This document shows positions 1 to 9,051 of a DNA stretch of 64,000 nucleotides, in pieces. The stretch is from contig NZ_CP137734.1 of NCBI RefSeq assembly GCF_033406955.1, positions 6,076,001 to 6,140,000 on the forward strand, written 5' to 3'. The position numbers and the translations under genes were made by a program. Below the pieces are notes generated by a model that searched no databases, was not told where the DNA came from, and was given only the letters and a program-made list of their open reading frames with translations. Every line of letters starts with the position of its first letter. The first letter of the stretch is position 1. This stretch comes from Streptomyces violaceoruber (lineage in GTDB: Bacteria > Actinomycetota > Actinomycetes > Streptomycetales > Streptomycetaceae).

Positions 1-441
1 ATCGTGCGCGACCGCACCGACGACGAGGAGGTGCGGCGGCTCGCGTACGACATCGCGCAGACCCAGGCCAACCAGCGCGGCATGATGATCGGCTGGCTCG
101 ACCTGTGGGCGCTGCCCAAGGTGTCGTCCGACCCGCCGATGACCTGGATGGGCATGGGCGACGCGCCCTCCGCCGGGGAGGGGTCGCTGATGCCGGGAAT
201 GGCCACCGACGCCGAGATGAAGAAGCTCGGGACGCTGGACGGGAAGCAGGCCGAGGTCTACTACCTCCAGCTGATGACCGAACACCACAGGGGCGGCGTC
301 CACATGGCGAAGGGGTGCGTCGAGAGGTGCACCGTCGGCGTGGAGAAGCGGCTGGCCCGCGGGATGGTGGAGTCCCAGGAGTCGGAGATCCGGCTGATGG
401 CCGACCTGCTGGCCGAGCGGGGCGCGAAACCGCGGAGCTGA
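1..441 (+). CDS. DUF305 domain protein, 5' truncated by window edge
   Basis: The reading frame is open from the first base and ends with TGA, so the true start lies outside the window. The visible 146 codons contain the DUF305 hallmarks: a Met-rich region (GMMIGWLDLW, LMPGMAT), then YYLQLMTEHHRGGVHMAKGC and a final ESQESEIRLMADLL helix. DUF305 proteins are ferritin-like four-helix proteins, usually secreted and sometimes linked to copper handling because of their His/Met content. Any signal peptide would be in the missing part. It reads in the same direction as nadE, 82 bases before the preferred nadE start. Function is inferred from the family only. Confidence 0.85.
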   Translation: MVRDRTDDEEVRRLAYDIAQTQANQRGMMIGWLDLWALPKVSSDPPMTWMGMGDAPSAGEGSLMPGMATDAEMKKLGTLDGKQAEVYYLQLMTEHHRGGVHMAKGCVERCTVGVEKRLARGMVESQESEIRLMADLLAERGAKPRS

Positions 442-523
442 GACGGCGTGCGTGAGGTCTCGGACATCAGGCGGTAACACGCCCGTCGCCCCATTGCGTC
501 GTTCTGACGATTACAGTGGGGCC

Positions 524-2293
524 GTGCCCCGACTACGACTCGCCCTCAACCAGATCGACTCCACCGTCGGCGACATCGACGGCAACGCCGAGTCGGTCCT
601 GCACTGGACCCGGCACTCGGCCGAACGGGGAGCGCACCTGGTGGCGTTCCCGGAGATGACGCTGACCGGGTACCCGGTGGAGGACCTGGCCCTCAGGTCC
701 TCCTTCGTCGAGGCCTCCCGCGCCGCCCTGCGCTCGCTCGCGGCGCGGCTGGCGGACGAGGGCCTCGGCACCGTCCCCGTCATCGTCGGCCACCTCGACC
801 GCTCGGCGACCGCGCAGCCCAGGTACGGCCAGCCCGCCGGCGCCCCGCAGAACGCGGCGGCCGTGCTGTACGGCGGCGAGGTGGCGCTGAGCTTCGCCAA
901 GCACCACCTGCCGAACTACGGCGTCTTCGACGAGTTCCGCTACTTCGTGCCCGGCGACACCCTGCCCGTGGTGCGGGTGCGCGGCGTGGACGTGGCGCTG
1001 GCCATCTGCGAGGACCTGTGGCAGGACGGCGGCCGGGTGCCCGCCGCCCGCTCGGCGCGGGCCGGACTGCTGCTCTCCGTCAACGCCTCCCCGTACGAGC
1101 GCGACAAGGACGACACCCGGCTGGAGCTGGTGCGCAGGCGAGCGCAGGAGGCCGGGTGCACCACCGCCTACCTGGCCATGACCGGCGGGCAGGACGAGCT
1201 GGTCTTCGACGGCGACTCGATCGTCGTCGACCGGGACGGGACCGTCCTGGCCCGGGCGCCGCAGTTCACCGAGGGCTGCATGGTGCTGGACCTCGACCTG
1301 CCCGCCGCGGACGCGGACCCGCCCACGGGCGTCGTGGACGACGGACTGCGCATCGACCGGGTGGTGCTCCCCGGTGAGGCCGGGCGGGAGCAGCCGCTGC
1401 CCGCCGGTGAGCCCTGGCTGTCGGGCGGGCACGCCGAGCCGCTGGACGACGACGAGGAGGTCTACTCGGCACTCGTCACCGGCCTGCGCGCGTACGTCGC
1501 GAAGAACGGCTTCCGCTCGGTGCTGATCGGACTGTCCGGCGGCATCGACTCCGCGCTGGTCGCGTCGATCGCCTGCGACGCGCTCGGCGCGGAGCACGTG
1601 TACGGCGTCTCCATGCCCTCCAAGTACTCCTCGGGGCACTCCAGGGACGACGCGGCCGAGCTGGCCCGCCGCACCGGCCTGCACTACCGCACCGTGTCCA
1701 TCGAGCCGATGTTCGACGCGTACACGGGTGCGCTGGAGCTGACCGGCCTGGCGGAGGAGAACCTCCAGTCCCGGCTGCGCGGCACGCTGCTGATGGCGCT
1801 CTCCAACCAGGAGGGCCACCTCGTGCTGGCCCCCGGCAACAAGTCGGAGCTGGCGGTCGGCTACTCCACGCTGTACGGCGACTCGGTGGGCGGCTACGGG
1901 CCCATCAAGGACGTGTACAAGACGTCGGTCTTCCGGCTCGCCGAGTGGCGCAACCGCGCGGCGGCCGCCAGGGGGCAGACCCCGCCGGTCCCGGAGAACT
2001 CGATCACCAAGCCGCCGAGCGCGGAGCTGCGCCCGGGCCAGGTCGACACGGACTCGCTGCCGGACTACCCGGTGCTGGACGCGATCCTCGCCCTGTACGT
2101 CGACCGGGACCGGGGCGCGGACGAGATCGTGGCCGCCGGGTACGACCGGGAGCTGGTGACGCGGACGCTGCGCATGGTGGACACCGCCGAGTACAAGCGG
2201 CGGCAGTACCCGCCGGGCACCAAGATCTCGCCCAAGGGCTTCGGCAAGGACCGCCGCCTGCCGGTCACCAACCGCTGGCGGGAGAGCCGCTGA
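524..2293 (+). CDS. nadE: Glutamine-dependent NAD+ synthase
   Basis: Makes NAD+ from deamido-NAD+ using glutamine as nitrogen donor, the last step of NAD biosynthesis, in the cytoplasm. The 589-aa protein has an N-terminal nitrilase-like glutaminase domain with the Glu (FPEMTLTGYPVEDL), Lys (FAKHHLPNYGVF) and Cys (LAICEDLW) triad. It also has a C-terminal ATP-pyrophosphatase domain with the P-loop SGGIDSALVASIACDA near residue 338 and APGNKSELAVGYSTLYGD. An in-frame GTG at 452 would add 24 residues, but the family begins at PRLRLALNQID, so the GTG at 524 is preferred. Length fits the two-domain form. It is followed by a converging VOC gene. Confidence 0.95.
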   Translation: MPRLRLALNQIDSTVGDIDGNAESVLHWTRHSAERGAHLVAFPEMTLTGYPVEDLALRSSFVEASRAALRSLAARLADEGLGTVPVIVGHLDRSATAQPRYGQPAGAPQNAAAVLYGGEVALSFAKHHLPNYGVFDEFRYFVPGDTLPVVRVRGVDVALAICEDLWQDGGRVPAARSARAGLLLSVNASPYERDKDDTRLELVRRRAQEAGCTTAYLAMTGGQDELVFDGDSIVVDRDGTVLARAPQFTEGCMVLDLDLPAADADPPTGVVDDGLRIDRVVLPGEAGREQPLPAGEPWLSGGHAEPLDDDEEVYSALVTGLRAYVAKNGFRSVLIGLSGGIDSALVASIACDALGAEHVYGVSMPSKYSSGHSRDDAAELARRTGLHYRTVSIEPMFDAYTGALELTGLAEENLQSRLRGTLLMALSNQEGHLVLAPGNKSELAVGYSTLYGDSVGGYGPIKDVYKTSVFRLAEWRNRAAAARGQTPPVPENSITKPPSAELRPGQVDTDSLPDYPVLDAILALYVDRDRGADEIVAAGYDRELVTRTLRMVDTAEYKRRQYPPGTKISPKGFGKDRRLPVTNRWRESR

Positions 2294-2315
2294 GGCGGCG
2301 GGGCCCGCAGACCGG

Positions 2316-2762
2316 CTAGGCCTTGTGCCGGAGGTCGGCCAGCACCTTGTGCAGCGGCTCCGCCACCCGGCGCCGGTACTCCTGGATCGCCCATCCGTTG
2401 CCGTCCGGGTCCTTGAAGTACATGAAGGTGGCGCCGTCGTCCGGGGCGTACTGCACCGGCTCCGAGACCTCCAGACCACGGGCGGTCAGCTCCGCGTGGG
2501 CCGCCTTGATGTCGGCGACGCAGAGCTGGAGGCCCTGGTAGGAGCCCGGTTCCGGCCGGGTCTGCCCCTGCGCCATGTCCCAGATGGCGTCGCCGAGGGC
2601 GACCGAACAGCCGGAGCCCGGAGGCGTCAGCTGGACGATCCGCATGCCCGGCATCACCTCCTGGTCGATGTCGACGTGGAAGCCGACCTTGTCGCGGTAG
2701 AAGTCCCGGGCGCGGTCGATGTCGGTGACGGGGAGCGGGATGACTTCGAGCGTGAAGTCCAT
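2316..2762 (-). CDS. VOC (glyoxalase/bleomycin resistance) family protein
   Basis: A 148-aa single-domain vicinal oxygen chelate protein. The N-terminal half begins MDFTLEVIPLPVTDIDRARD with FYRDKVGF, and the C-terminal half has the usual MYFKDPDGNGWAIQEYRRR ending, which supplies the second metal-binding Glu. Such proteins are small metal-dependent enzymes or ligand-binding resistance proteins, and the substrate cannot be told from sequence. It converges on nadE with a short gap. Upstream, in the same direction, is the toxin-antitoxin pair, but a roughly 60-base gap separates them and no co-transcription is assumed. Confidence 0.85.
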   Translation of the reverse strand: MDFTLEVIPLPVTDIDRARDFYRDKVGFHVDIDQEVMPGMRIVQLTPPGSGCSVALGDAIWDMAQGQTRPEPGSYQGLQLCVADIKAAHAELTARGLEVSEPVQYAPDDGATFMYFKDPDGNGWAIQEYRRRVAEPLHKVLADLRHKA

Positions 2763-2824
2763 GGCGTGACTCCTTCGGCTTCGGCATTCGCCGGTCGCGG
2801 GTGTCGTGTCCGTACCGGCGGGTG

Positions 2825-3079
2825 TCAGTAGTGGTAGCGCGCCTGGACGATGACCAGCTGGTCATCGGTGGGCTTGTACACAAGACGGTGCGTGTCGTCG
2901 ATGCGCCGTGACCAGTAGCCGGACAGGTCGCCCTTGAGCGGCTCCGGCTTGCCGACGCCCTTGAACGGGTCACGGGCGATGTCGGCGATCAGTCTGTTGA
3001 TCCGCTTGGTCACCTTCCGGTCGCTCTCGGCCCAGTGGACGTAGTCCTCCCAGCCGTGGGACGTGAAAGTGATCCTCAC
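2825..3079 (-). CDS. yoeB: YoeB/Txe-type mRNA endonuclease toxin
   Basis: An 84-aa protein with the full YoeB architecture: ITFTSHGWEDYVHW at the N-terminus, KVTKRINRLIADI helix, DPFKGVGKPEPLKGDLSGYW, RRIDDTHRLVY, and the invariant C-terminal ARYHY. The Glu, Arg and His used by YoeB in ribosome-dependent mRNA cleavage are present (PEPLKG, SRRIDDTHR, RYHY). The GTG start overlaps the antitoxin stop in a GTGA, giving a 4-base overlap and translational coupling. The longer open frame extending to 3931 is antisense to glnE and is not real. A complete, probably functional toxin. Confidence 0.95.
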   Translation of the reverse strand: MRITFTSHGWEDYVHWAESDRKVTKRINRLIADIARDPFKGVGKPEPLKGDLSGYWSRRIDDTHRLVYKPTDDQLVIVQARYHY

Positions 3080-3339
3080 GCCCGCTCCGCGTCCGGGTCG
3101 ATCAGGTCGTGCTGAACTGCGTCGCCCGCCTCGGCCTCCGCGATGGAGTCGAGCAGACGGCGGGCGTTCCTCGGCGAGCGCAGGAGATGCACCGTCTCCG
3201 TCCACGCCGTGAAGTCCTCCTCGGACATGAGCACGGCGTTCCCCTTGCGGGAGGTGATGTGCACCGGGGCGTGGTCCTCGTTGACCTGCTCTATCAGCGG
3301 GAACAGATTCTGACGGGCTTCGCTGGCGGTGATGGACAT
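3076..3339 (-). CDS. yefM: YefM/Phd-type antitoxin
   Basis: An 87-aa antitoxin starting MSITASEARQNLFPLIEQVN, the Phd/YefM N-terminal DNA-binding fold, followed by PVHITSRKGNAVLMSEEDF and an acidic, probably flexible C-terminal tail that would neutralise YoeB. The preferred ATG is at 3339. An upstream in-frame start at 3432 would add 31 residues that do not look like the family. It lies first in the operon, 4 bases overlapping yoeB. Expected to repress its own operon through the palindrome at 3364-3379 just upstream. The pair sits between nadE and glnE. Confidence 0.95.
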   Translation of the reverse strand: MSITASEARQNLFPLIEQVNEDHAPVHITSRKGNAVLMSEEDFTAWTETVHLLRSPRNARRLLDSIAEAEAGDAVQHDLIDPDAERA

Positions 3340-3363
3340 ACCAGTGCCTCCCTTCCTCGGCTG

Positions 3364-3379
3364 GTACAAGATATCGTAC
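3364..3379 (-). promoter_or_regulatory. Candidate YefM operator
   Basis: The 16-base imperfect palindrome GTACAAGATATCGTAC has outer GTAC arms that match on both sides, 25 bases upstream of the yefM start. E. coli YefM binds palindromes with a TGTACA core, so a GTAC-based site fits autoregulation. It is also an AT-rich patch in a GC-rich region, as expected for a promoter. Assignment is inference. Confidence 0.5.
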
Positions 3380-3512
3380 GAGTCTGGGACGGTCCACCGG
3401 AAAGCGGGAGCGGTACGTCCCGGCGCCCGCACGCCGTTCCCCGGCTACGCTCAGCCCGTACGACCTTGATCCGACCGGGCCCACGTGCCCCGCAGCCCGA
3501 CAGGAGGCCGAG

Positions 3513-6512
3513 ATGACGCCGGGGCGCAGGAGCAGTACCTTCACGCGACTGCTGCGGCACGGTTTCACCGATCCGTCGGCCGCCGAACGGCTGCTTGACG
3601 GGGCCGGGCTGGCCGAGCTGCGCGCCGATCCCGTCCTGCTGGAGGCGCTGGGCGCCACCGCCGACCCGGACCTCGCCCTGCACGGACTGGTACGGCTCCT
3701 GGAGGCGCAGCCCGACGCCACCGCCCGCCAGGAGCTGCTGGACACCCTGATAGCGGCCAAGCCGCTGCGCGACCGTCTCCTCGGCGTGCTCGGCGCCTCC
3801 GAGGCGCTCGCCGACCACCTCGCCCGGCACGCCGGGGACTGGCAGACCCTCGTGACGTACGAGCCGCGCGACCTGCACCGCGGCGTCGAGGAGTTCGAGC
3901 GGGGGCTCGCCGAGGCCACCGACCCGGTCACCCTGCGGGTCGCCTACCGGCGCTGCCTGCTGTCCATCGCCGCCCGCGACGTGTGCGGCACCATCGACGT
4001 CGCCGAGACCGCCGCCGAGCTGGCCGACCTCGCCATCGCCACGCTGCGCGCCGCCCTGGCCCTCGCCGAGGCCGCCGCACCCGAGGACGCCGCGCGGTGC
4101 CGGCTCGCGGTGATCGCGATGGGCAAGTGCGGCGGACACGAGCTGAACTACGTCTCCGACGTGGACGTCATCTTCGTGGGGGAGGCGGCGGACACGGGCC
4201 CCGACGCCGACGAGGCCAAGGCGATGCGGGCCGCGACCTCGCTGGCCGCGCACATGATGCGGATCTGCTCCGAGACCACCGTCGAGGGCTCCATCTGGCC
4301 CGTCGACGCCAACCTCCGCCCCGAGGGCCGCAACGGCCCCCTGGTGCGCACCCTCAGCAGCCACGTCGCCTACTACCAGCGCTGGGCCAAGACCTGGGAG
4401 TTCCAGGCGCTGCTCAAGGCCCGCCCGGTGGCCGGCGACCCCGGTCTCGGCGCCGAGTACGTCGCCGCCCTCCAGCCCCTGGTGTGGCAGGCCGCCGACC
4501 GCGAGAACTTCGTCCCGGACGTGCAGAAGATGCGCCGCCGGGTGGTGGAGAACATCCCCCTCACCGAGGTCGACCGGCAGCTCAAGCTCGGGCCCGGCGG
4601 CCTCCGGGACGTCGAGTTCGCCGTGCAGCTCCTCCAGCTGGTGCACGGACGGGCCGACACCTCCCTGCACAGCGGCACGACGCTGGACGCCCTGGAGGCC
4701 CTCGCCGCGGGCGGCTACGTCGGCCGGACCGACGCCGCCCAGCTCGACGAGGCGTACCGCTTCCTGCGCTCCATGGAGCACCGCATCCAGCTGCACCGGC
4801 TGCGCCGCACCCACCTGGTGCCCGAGGACGAGGCCGACCTGCGCCGCCTCGGCCGCTCGCTCGGCCTGCGCACCGACCCGGTGACCGGGCTGCTGCGCGC
4901 CTGGAAGCGGCACGCCTCCGTCGTACGCCGGCTGCACGAGAAGCTGTTCTACCGGCCGCTGCTCGACGCCGTCGCCCAGCTCGCCCCCGGCGAGGCCCGG
5001 CTCAGCCCCGAGGCGGCTCGGGAACGCCTGGTCGCCCTCGGCTACGCCGACCCGGCCGCCGCCCTGCGGCACCTGGAGGCGCTGGCGTCCGGCGTCACCC
5101 GCAAGGCCGCCATCCAGCGCACCCTGCTGCCCGTGCTGCTCGGCTGGTTCGCCGACTCGGCCGACCCGGACACCGGGCTGCTCAACTTCCGCAAGGTCTC
5201 CGACGCGCTCGGCACCACCCCGTGGTACCTCAGGCTGCTGCGCGACGAGGGCGCCGCCGCCGAGAACCTCGCCCGGGTGCTCTCCGCCGGGCGGCTCGCC
5301 CCCGACCTGCTGATGCGGGCCCCGGAGGCCGTCGCGCTGCTCGGCGACGGTGTCGCCGGGGGACTGCGGCCGCGCGACCGGGCCCAGCTGGAGCAGGAGA
5401 CCCTCGCCGCGGTCCGCCGCGCCGACGACGCCGTCCAGGCCGTCACCGCGGTGCGCGGGGTACGGCGCCGGGAGCTGTTCCGCACGGCCGCCGCGGACAT
5501 CGTCGGCTCCTACGGCACCGAGGCCCAGCCCGTCGAGGCCGACCAGGGCGCCCTGGTGGACCTGGTCGGCGGCGCCGTGTCCGACCTGACGTCGGCGACG
5601 CTCGCGGGCACGCTGCGGGCGGTCGTGCGGGAGAAGTGGGGCGACGTCCTGCCCACCCGGTTCGCCATCATCGGCATGGGCCGCTTCGGCGGACACGAGC
5701 TGGGCTACGGCTCGGACGCGGACGTGCTGTTCGTGCACGAACCCCGCGACGGCGTGGCCGAGCGGGAGGCGGGCGACGCCGCCAACAAGGTCGTCTCCGA
5801 GATGCGCCGCCTGCTCCAGGTGCCGAGCGCCGACCCGCCGCTGCTGATCGACGCCGACCTGCGGCCCGAGGGCAGGTCCGGGCCGCTGGTGCGGACCCTG
5901 AAGTCGTACGAGGCCTACTACCGGCGCTGGTCGCTGGGGTGGGAGTCGCACGCCCTGCTGCGGGCCGAGTTCGTCGCCGGGGACGAGGAGCTGGGGCGGC
6001 GCTTCATCGAGCTGATCGACCCCCTGCGCTACCCGGAGGGCGGGCTCGGGGAGGACGCCGTACGGGAGATCCGGCGGCTCAAGGCCCGCATGGAGTCCGA
6101 GCGGCTGCCGCGCGGCGCCGACCCCAAGCTGCACGCCAAACTGGGGCCGGGCGGTCTCTCCGACGTGGAGTGGACCGTGCAGCTGCTCCAGCTGCGCCAC
6201 GGCCACGAGATCGCCGGGCTGCGCACCACCCGGACGCGCACGGCGCTGGCCGCCGCCCGCGACGCCGGGCTGATCTCGGAGGAGCACACCGCCACGCTCG
6301 ACGAGGCGTGGGTGCTGGCGACCCGGGTCCGCAACGCGGTGATGCTGGTGCGGGGGCGGGCGGGGGACACCTTCCCCACCGACCCGCGCGAGCTGGCGGC
6401 CGTGGGCCGCTACCTCGGCCACGGCTCGGGCCACGCGGGCGACATGCTCGACGAATACCGCCGCACGGCCAGAAGGGCCCGCACGGTGGTGGAGGAGCTG
6501 TTCTACGCGTAA
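3513..6512 (+). CDS. glnE: Bifunctional glutamine synthetase adenylyltransferase/deadenylase
   Basis: Adds AMP to, and removes it from, GlnA to tune glutamine synthetase to nitrogen supply. The 999-aa protein has the expected two homologous nucleotidyltransferase halves. The first (near residue 200) has VIAMGKCGGHELNYVSDVDV and the second (near residue 719) has IIGMGRFGGHELGYGSDADV, each ending in the metal-binding D-x-D. Each half is followed by a glycine-rich KLGPGGLRDVEF or KLGPGGLSDVEWTVQLLQL segment. By family convention the N-terminal half removes AMP and the C-terminal half adds it. A GGAGG ribosome site precedes the ATG. The target, GlnA Tyr397, is encoded in this same window at 51858-53267. 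Confidence 0.96.
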   Translation: MTPGRRSSTFTRLLRHGFTDPSAAERLLDGAGLAELRADPVLLEALGATADPDLALHGLVRLLEAQPDATARQELLDTLIAAKPLRDRLLGVLGASEALADHLARHAGDWQTLVTYEPRDLHRGVEEFERGLAEATDPVTLRVAYRRCLLSIAARDVCGTIDVAETAAELADLAIATLRAALALAEAAAPEDAARCRLAVIAMGKCGGHELNYVSDVDVIFVGEAADTGPDADEAKAMRAATSLAAHMMRICSETTVEGSIWPVDANLRPEGRNGPLVRTLSSHVAYYQRWAKTWEFQALLKARPVAGDPGLGAEYVAALQPLVWQAADRENFVPDVQKMRRRVVENIPLTEVDRQLKLGPGGLRDVEFAVQLLQLVHGRADTSLHSGTTLDALEALAAGGYVGRTDAAQLDEAYRFLRSMEHRIQLHRLRRTHLVPEDEADLRRLGRSLGLRTDPVTGLLRAWKRHASVVRRLHEKLFYRPLLDAVAQLAPGEARLSPEAARERLVALGYADPAAALRHLEALASGVTRKAAIQRTLLPVLLGWFADSADPDTGLLNFRKVSDALGTTPWYLRLLRDEGAAAENLARVLSAGRLAPDLLMRAPEAVALLGDGVAGGLRPRDRAQLEQETLAAVRRADDAVQAVTAVRGVRRRELFRTAAADIVGSYGTEAQPVEADQGALVDLVGGAVSDLTSATLAGTLRAVVREKWGDVLPTRFAIIGMGRFGGHELGYGSDADVLFVHEPRDGVAEREAGDAANKVVSEMRRLLQVPSADPPLLIDADLRPEGRSGPLVRTLKSYEAYYRRWSLGWESHALLRAEFVAGDEELGRRFIELIDPLRYPEGGLGEDAVREIRRLKARMESERLPRGADPKLHAKLGPGGLSDVEWTVQLLQLRHGHEIAGLRTTRTRTALAAARDAGLISEEHTATLDEAWVLATRVRNAVMLVRGRAGDTFPTDPRELAAVGRYLGHGSGHAGDMLDEYRRTARRARTVVEELFYA

Positions 6513-6612
6513 CGGCTGCCGCCGGAGTGCCTCCGCCGCCCGGCGTCACCGCTGCTGGGGCTGGGGGTCGCGTGCCCGGCGCCTGCCGGGTGCCGCCGCG
6601 CCCACCCGTGCC

Positions 6613-6633
6613 GCCTGGGGGTACCTCCCAGGC
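6613..6633. terminator. Short hairpin between glnE and the PAP2 gene
   Basis: GCCTGGG and CCCAGGC arms lie around a GTAC-containing centre in the 157-base gap between two converging genes, with further CTGGGGGAGG-type sequence just downstream. Hairpins of this GCCTGGGGGTACCTCCCAGG type are common between Streptomyces genes. It could end both transcripts, or be an interspersed repeat with no such role. Confidence 0.4.
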
Positions 6634-6668
6634 CGTTCAGGCACTGGGGGAGGCACGACTGCCCGCGG

Positions 6669-7538
6669 CTACGCGCGCCCCGGCAACCACACCCTCCGCC
6701 GTCGCGCAGCGTCCGGCACCAGACGAGGCAACGCGTAAGGCAGCCTCCCGTACCAGGCGGCAGCGACCCCGAACCCGAACGCCAGACACAGCACACCCCC
6801 CACCGCGTCCAGCCAGAAGTGGTTCGCCGTCGCCACGATCACCACCAGCGTGAGCGCCGGATACACCAGCCCCAGCACCCGCACCCACGGCACCGACGCC
6901 AGCGCGAAGATCGTCAGCCCGCACCACACCGACCACCCGATGTGCATCGACGGCATCGCGGCGTACTGGTTGGACATGTTCTTCAGGTCGCCCGACGCCA
7001 TCGACCCCCACGTCTGGTGGACCATCACCGTGTCGATGAAGTGTCCGCCGTCCATCAGCCGGGGCGGGGCGAGCGGATACAGGTAGTAGCCGACGAGGGC
7101 GACACCCGTGGTCGCGAAGAGCACCAGCCGGGTCGCCGCGTAGCGGCCGGGATGGCTGCGGAAGAGCCACACCAGGACACCCAGAGTCACCACGAAGTGC
7201 AGGGTGGCGTAGTAGTAGTTCATGCCCACGACCAGCCAAGTCACCGAGTTGACCGCATGGTTGACGGACTCCTCGACGGCGATGCCCAATTGCTGCTCGA
7301 CGCGCCAGATCCAGTCGGCGTTGCGCAGGGCCGCGGTCCGCTGTTCCGGCACCGCGTTGCGGACGATGGAGTACGTCCAGTAGCTGAGCGCGATCAGCAG
7401 GATCTCGAACCACAGGCGCGGCCGGCGCGGGGTGCGCAGCCGGGACAGGAGGCTCCTCCCCGTCGTCCCTGCGACGGGGTGCGGAACGCCGTCCTCCAGG
7501 CGTTCCCGAGTCCTCACGGTCGCGTCACCCATAGGCAT
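6669..7538 (-). CDS. PAP2-family membrane phosphatase/transferase (Aur1/Ipt1-like)
   Basis: A 289-aa integral membrane protein with about six hydrophobic helices, beginning after a basic N-terminus (SRLRTPRRPRLWFEILL). The PAP2 acid-phosphatase motifs appear as AAMPSMHIGWSVW (catalytic His) and ATANHFWLDAVGG (second His with Asp). This form is typical of the Aur1/inositolphosphotransferase branch, so it probably handles a lipid-linked phosphate, for example in phosphatidylinositol-derived lipid synthesis. The substrate is not determined. The start is one of two nearby ATGs (7538 or 7532), neither with a strong ribosome site. It reads away from malR's 3' end with an 87-base gap. Confidence 0.85.
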   Translation of the reverse strand: MPMGDATVRTRERLEDGVPHPVAGTTGRSLLSRLRTPRRPRLWFEILLIALSYWTYSIVRNAVPEQRTAALRNADWIWRVEQQLGIAVEESVNHAVNSVTWLVVGMNYYYATLHFVVTLGVLVWLFRSHPGRYAATRLVLFATTGVALVGYYLYPLAPPRLMDGGHFIDTVMVHQTWGSMASGDLKNMSNQYAAMPSMHIGWSVWCGLTIFALASVPWVRVLGLVYPALTLVVIVATANHFWLDAVGGVLCLAFGFGVAAAWYGRLPYALPRLVPDAARRRRVWLPGRA

Positions 7539-7625
7539 GAAGTCTGCCAGAAAAGCCTTCTTCCACCGATCATCCCTCAGGTGGAACCGACCCGCATCCG
7601 CCCCGGAGTCGGCCCCCGACGGGAA

Positions 7626-8765
7626 TCAGGGGCGGCCGCGCTCGCCCGGCGCCGACGCCGTCGAACCGCGCACCACCAACTCCGGCATGAACACGAACTC
7701 GCTGTGCGGCGCGGGCGTCCCGCCGATCTCCTCCAGGAGCGTGCGCACCGCCGCCTGCCCCATCGCCGGGACCGGCTTGCGGACCGTGGTGAGCGGCGGG
7801 TCGGTGAAGGCGATCAGCGGCGAGTCGTCGAAGCCGACGACCGAGACGTCCTTGGGCACGTCCAGGCCCAGCTGCCGGGCCGCGCGTATCGCGCCCAGCG
7901 CCATCATGTCGCTGGCGCAGACCACCGCCGTGCAGTCCCGCCCGATGAGCGCGGAGGCCGCCGCCTGGCCGCCCTCCAGGGTGTACAGCGAGTGCTGGAC
8001 CAGCTCCTTCTCCACCGTCTCGGCGCTCAGCCCCAACTGGTCCTGGACGGTGCGTACGAAGCCCTCGATCTTGCGCTGCACCGGCACGAACCGCTTCGGC
8101 CCGAGGGCCAGTCCGATCCTGGTGTGGCCGAGCGAGACGAGGTGGGTGACCGCGAGGCTCATCGCGGCCCGGTCGTCGGGGGAGATGAACGGCGCCTGCA
8201 CCTGCGACGAGAAGCCGTCGACGAGGACGAAGGGCACGCCCTGCGCGCGCAGCCGCTCGTAGCGCTGCATGTCGGCGGTGGTGTCGGCGTGCAGCCCGGA
8301 GACGTAGATGATGCCGGCCACCCCGCGGTCGACCAGCATCTCGGTCAGCTCGTCCTCCGTGGACCCGCCCGGCGTCTGGGTGGCGAGGACGGGCGTGTAG
8401 CCCTGGCGGGTCAGCGCCTGCCCGATGACCTGGGCCAGCGCCGGGAATATCGGGTTCTCCAGCTCCGGGGTGATCAGGCCCACCAGGCCCTCGCTGCGCT
8501 GCCGCAGCCGCACCGGGCGCTCGTAGCCCAGCACGTCGAGGGCGGCGAGCACGGACTGGCGGGTGGTGGCGGCGACGCCCGGCTTCCCGTTGAGGACGCG
8601 GCTGACGGTCGCTTCGCTCACCCCCGCCTGGGCGGCGATGTCGGCAAGCCGTGTGGTCACAGGGGTGGACTGTACCTGTCGGCCGCTCCCTTGCACACCG
8701 ATCGGGCGCCGTGGGCGGCCTGTTGGACGGCCCGTCGGACGGCCCGGCGCGGGCTGCTGCGTCAT
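7626..8765 (-). CDS. malR: LacI-family maltose repressor
   Basis: Represses maltose/maltodextrin uptake genes. It has a LacI N-terminal helix-turn-helix (TRLADIAAQAGVSEATVSRV, then LNGKPGV) and a periplasmic-binding-protein-like effector domain (LVGLITPELENPIFPALAQV, SVVGFDDSPLIAFTDPPLTT). It is divergent from malE, as in other Streptomyces. Two starts are possible. The ATG at 8765 has a strong GAGGGAG ribosome site and gives 379 aa with a Gly/Arg/Pro-rich leader. The GTG at 8660 gives 344 aa, the length I recall for the published MalR, but lacks a clear ribosome site. Operators with CTTGC repeats lie in the shared intergenic region. Confidence 0.92.
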   Translation of the reverse strand: MTQQPAPGRPTGRPTGRPRRPIGVQGSGRQVQSTPVTTRLADIAAQAGVSEATVSRVLNGKPGVAATTRQSVLAALDVLGYERPVRLRQRSEGLVGLITPELENPIFPALAQVIGQALTRQGYTPVLATQTPGGSTEDELTEMLVDRGVAGIIYVSGLHADTTADMQRYERLRAQGVPFVLVDGFSSQVQAPFISPDDRAAMSLAVTHLVSLGHTRIGLALGPKRFVPVQRKIEGFVRTVQDQLGLSAETVEKELVQHSLYTLEGGQAAASALIGRDCTAVVCASDMMALGAIRAARQLGLDVPKDVSVVGFDDSPLIAFTDPPLTTVRKPVPAMGQAAVRTLLEEIGGTPAPHSEFVFMPELVVRGSTASAPGERGRP

Positions 8766-8789
8766 CGCGCTCCCTCGAGAAAGTGGCGG

Positions 8790-8920
8790 CAAGAGCTTGC
8801 AGAGTCTTGCACAACCCGCCCGATACCGCTCGGGCCCCGTAAACAAGCGTCTCACGACGGTCGCCGAGAGGTCACGCCCGGATAACTTCGGAGATCTCTT
8901 GCACATTTTTGCAGCAAGAC
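8790..8920. promoter_or_regulatory. malR-malE divergent control region with CTTGCA repeats
   Basis: The 286-base gap between malR and malE carries a tandem pair CTTGCAGAGTCTTGCAC at 8795-8811. It also carries a CTTGC...GCAAG inverted repeat at 8898-8918 with an AT-rich centre. Direct CTTGCAG repeats are described as MalR sites in S. coelicolor, so these are the likely operators for both genes. The first pair sits next to the malR start, which suggests autorepression. Confidence 0.65.
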
Positions 8921-9051
8921 CTTTCGCCAGGCTTTCAACGCTGTTACGTTCACGTCGCCCGACGGCAGCAACGAAGCGGTCGGCGGTCGGCAGGAGCGGC
9001 GGACGGGCCCGCACCCTGCACCACACGGGCTTTCACCCTCAAGGAGAACTC

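Noticed and set aside
3079..3931. Extended N-terminus of the YoeB frame
   Set aside because: It runs antisense through yefM and glnE; the toxin starts at the GTG at 3079.
533..6434. Very long antisense open frames (533-2479 and 3294-6434)
   Set aside because: They mirror nadE and glnE in the third-position GC pattern, have Arg/Gly/Val-rich translations without any family motif, and overlap well supported genes along their whole length.
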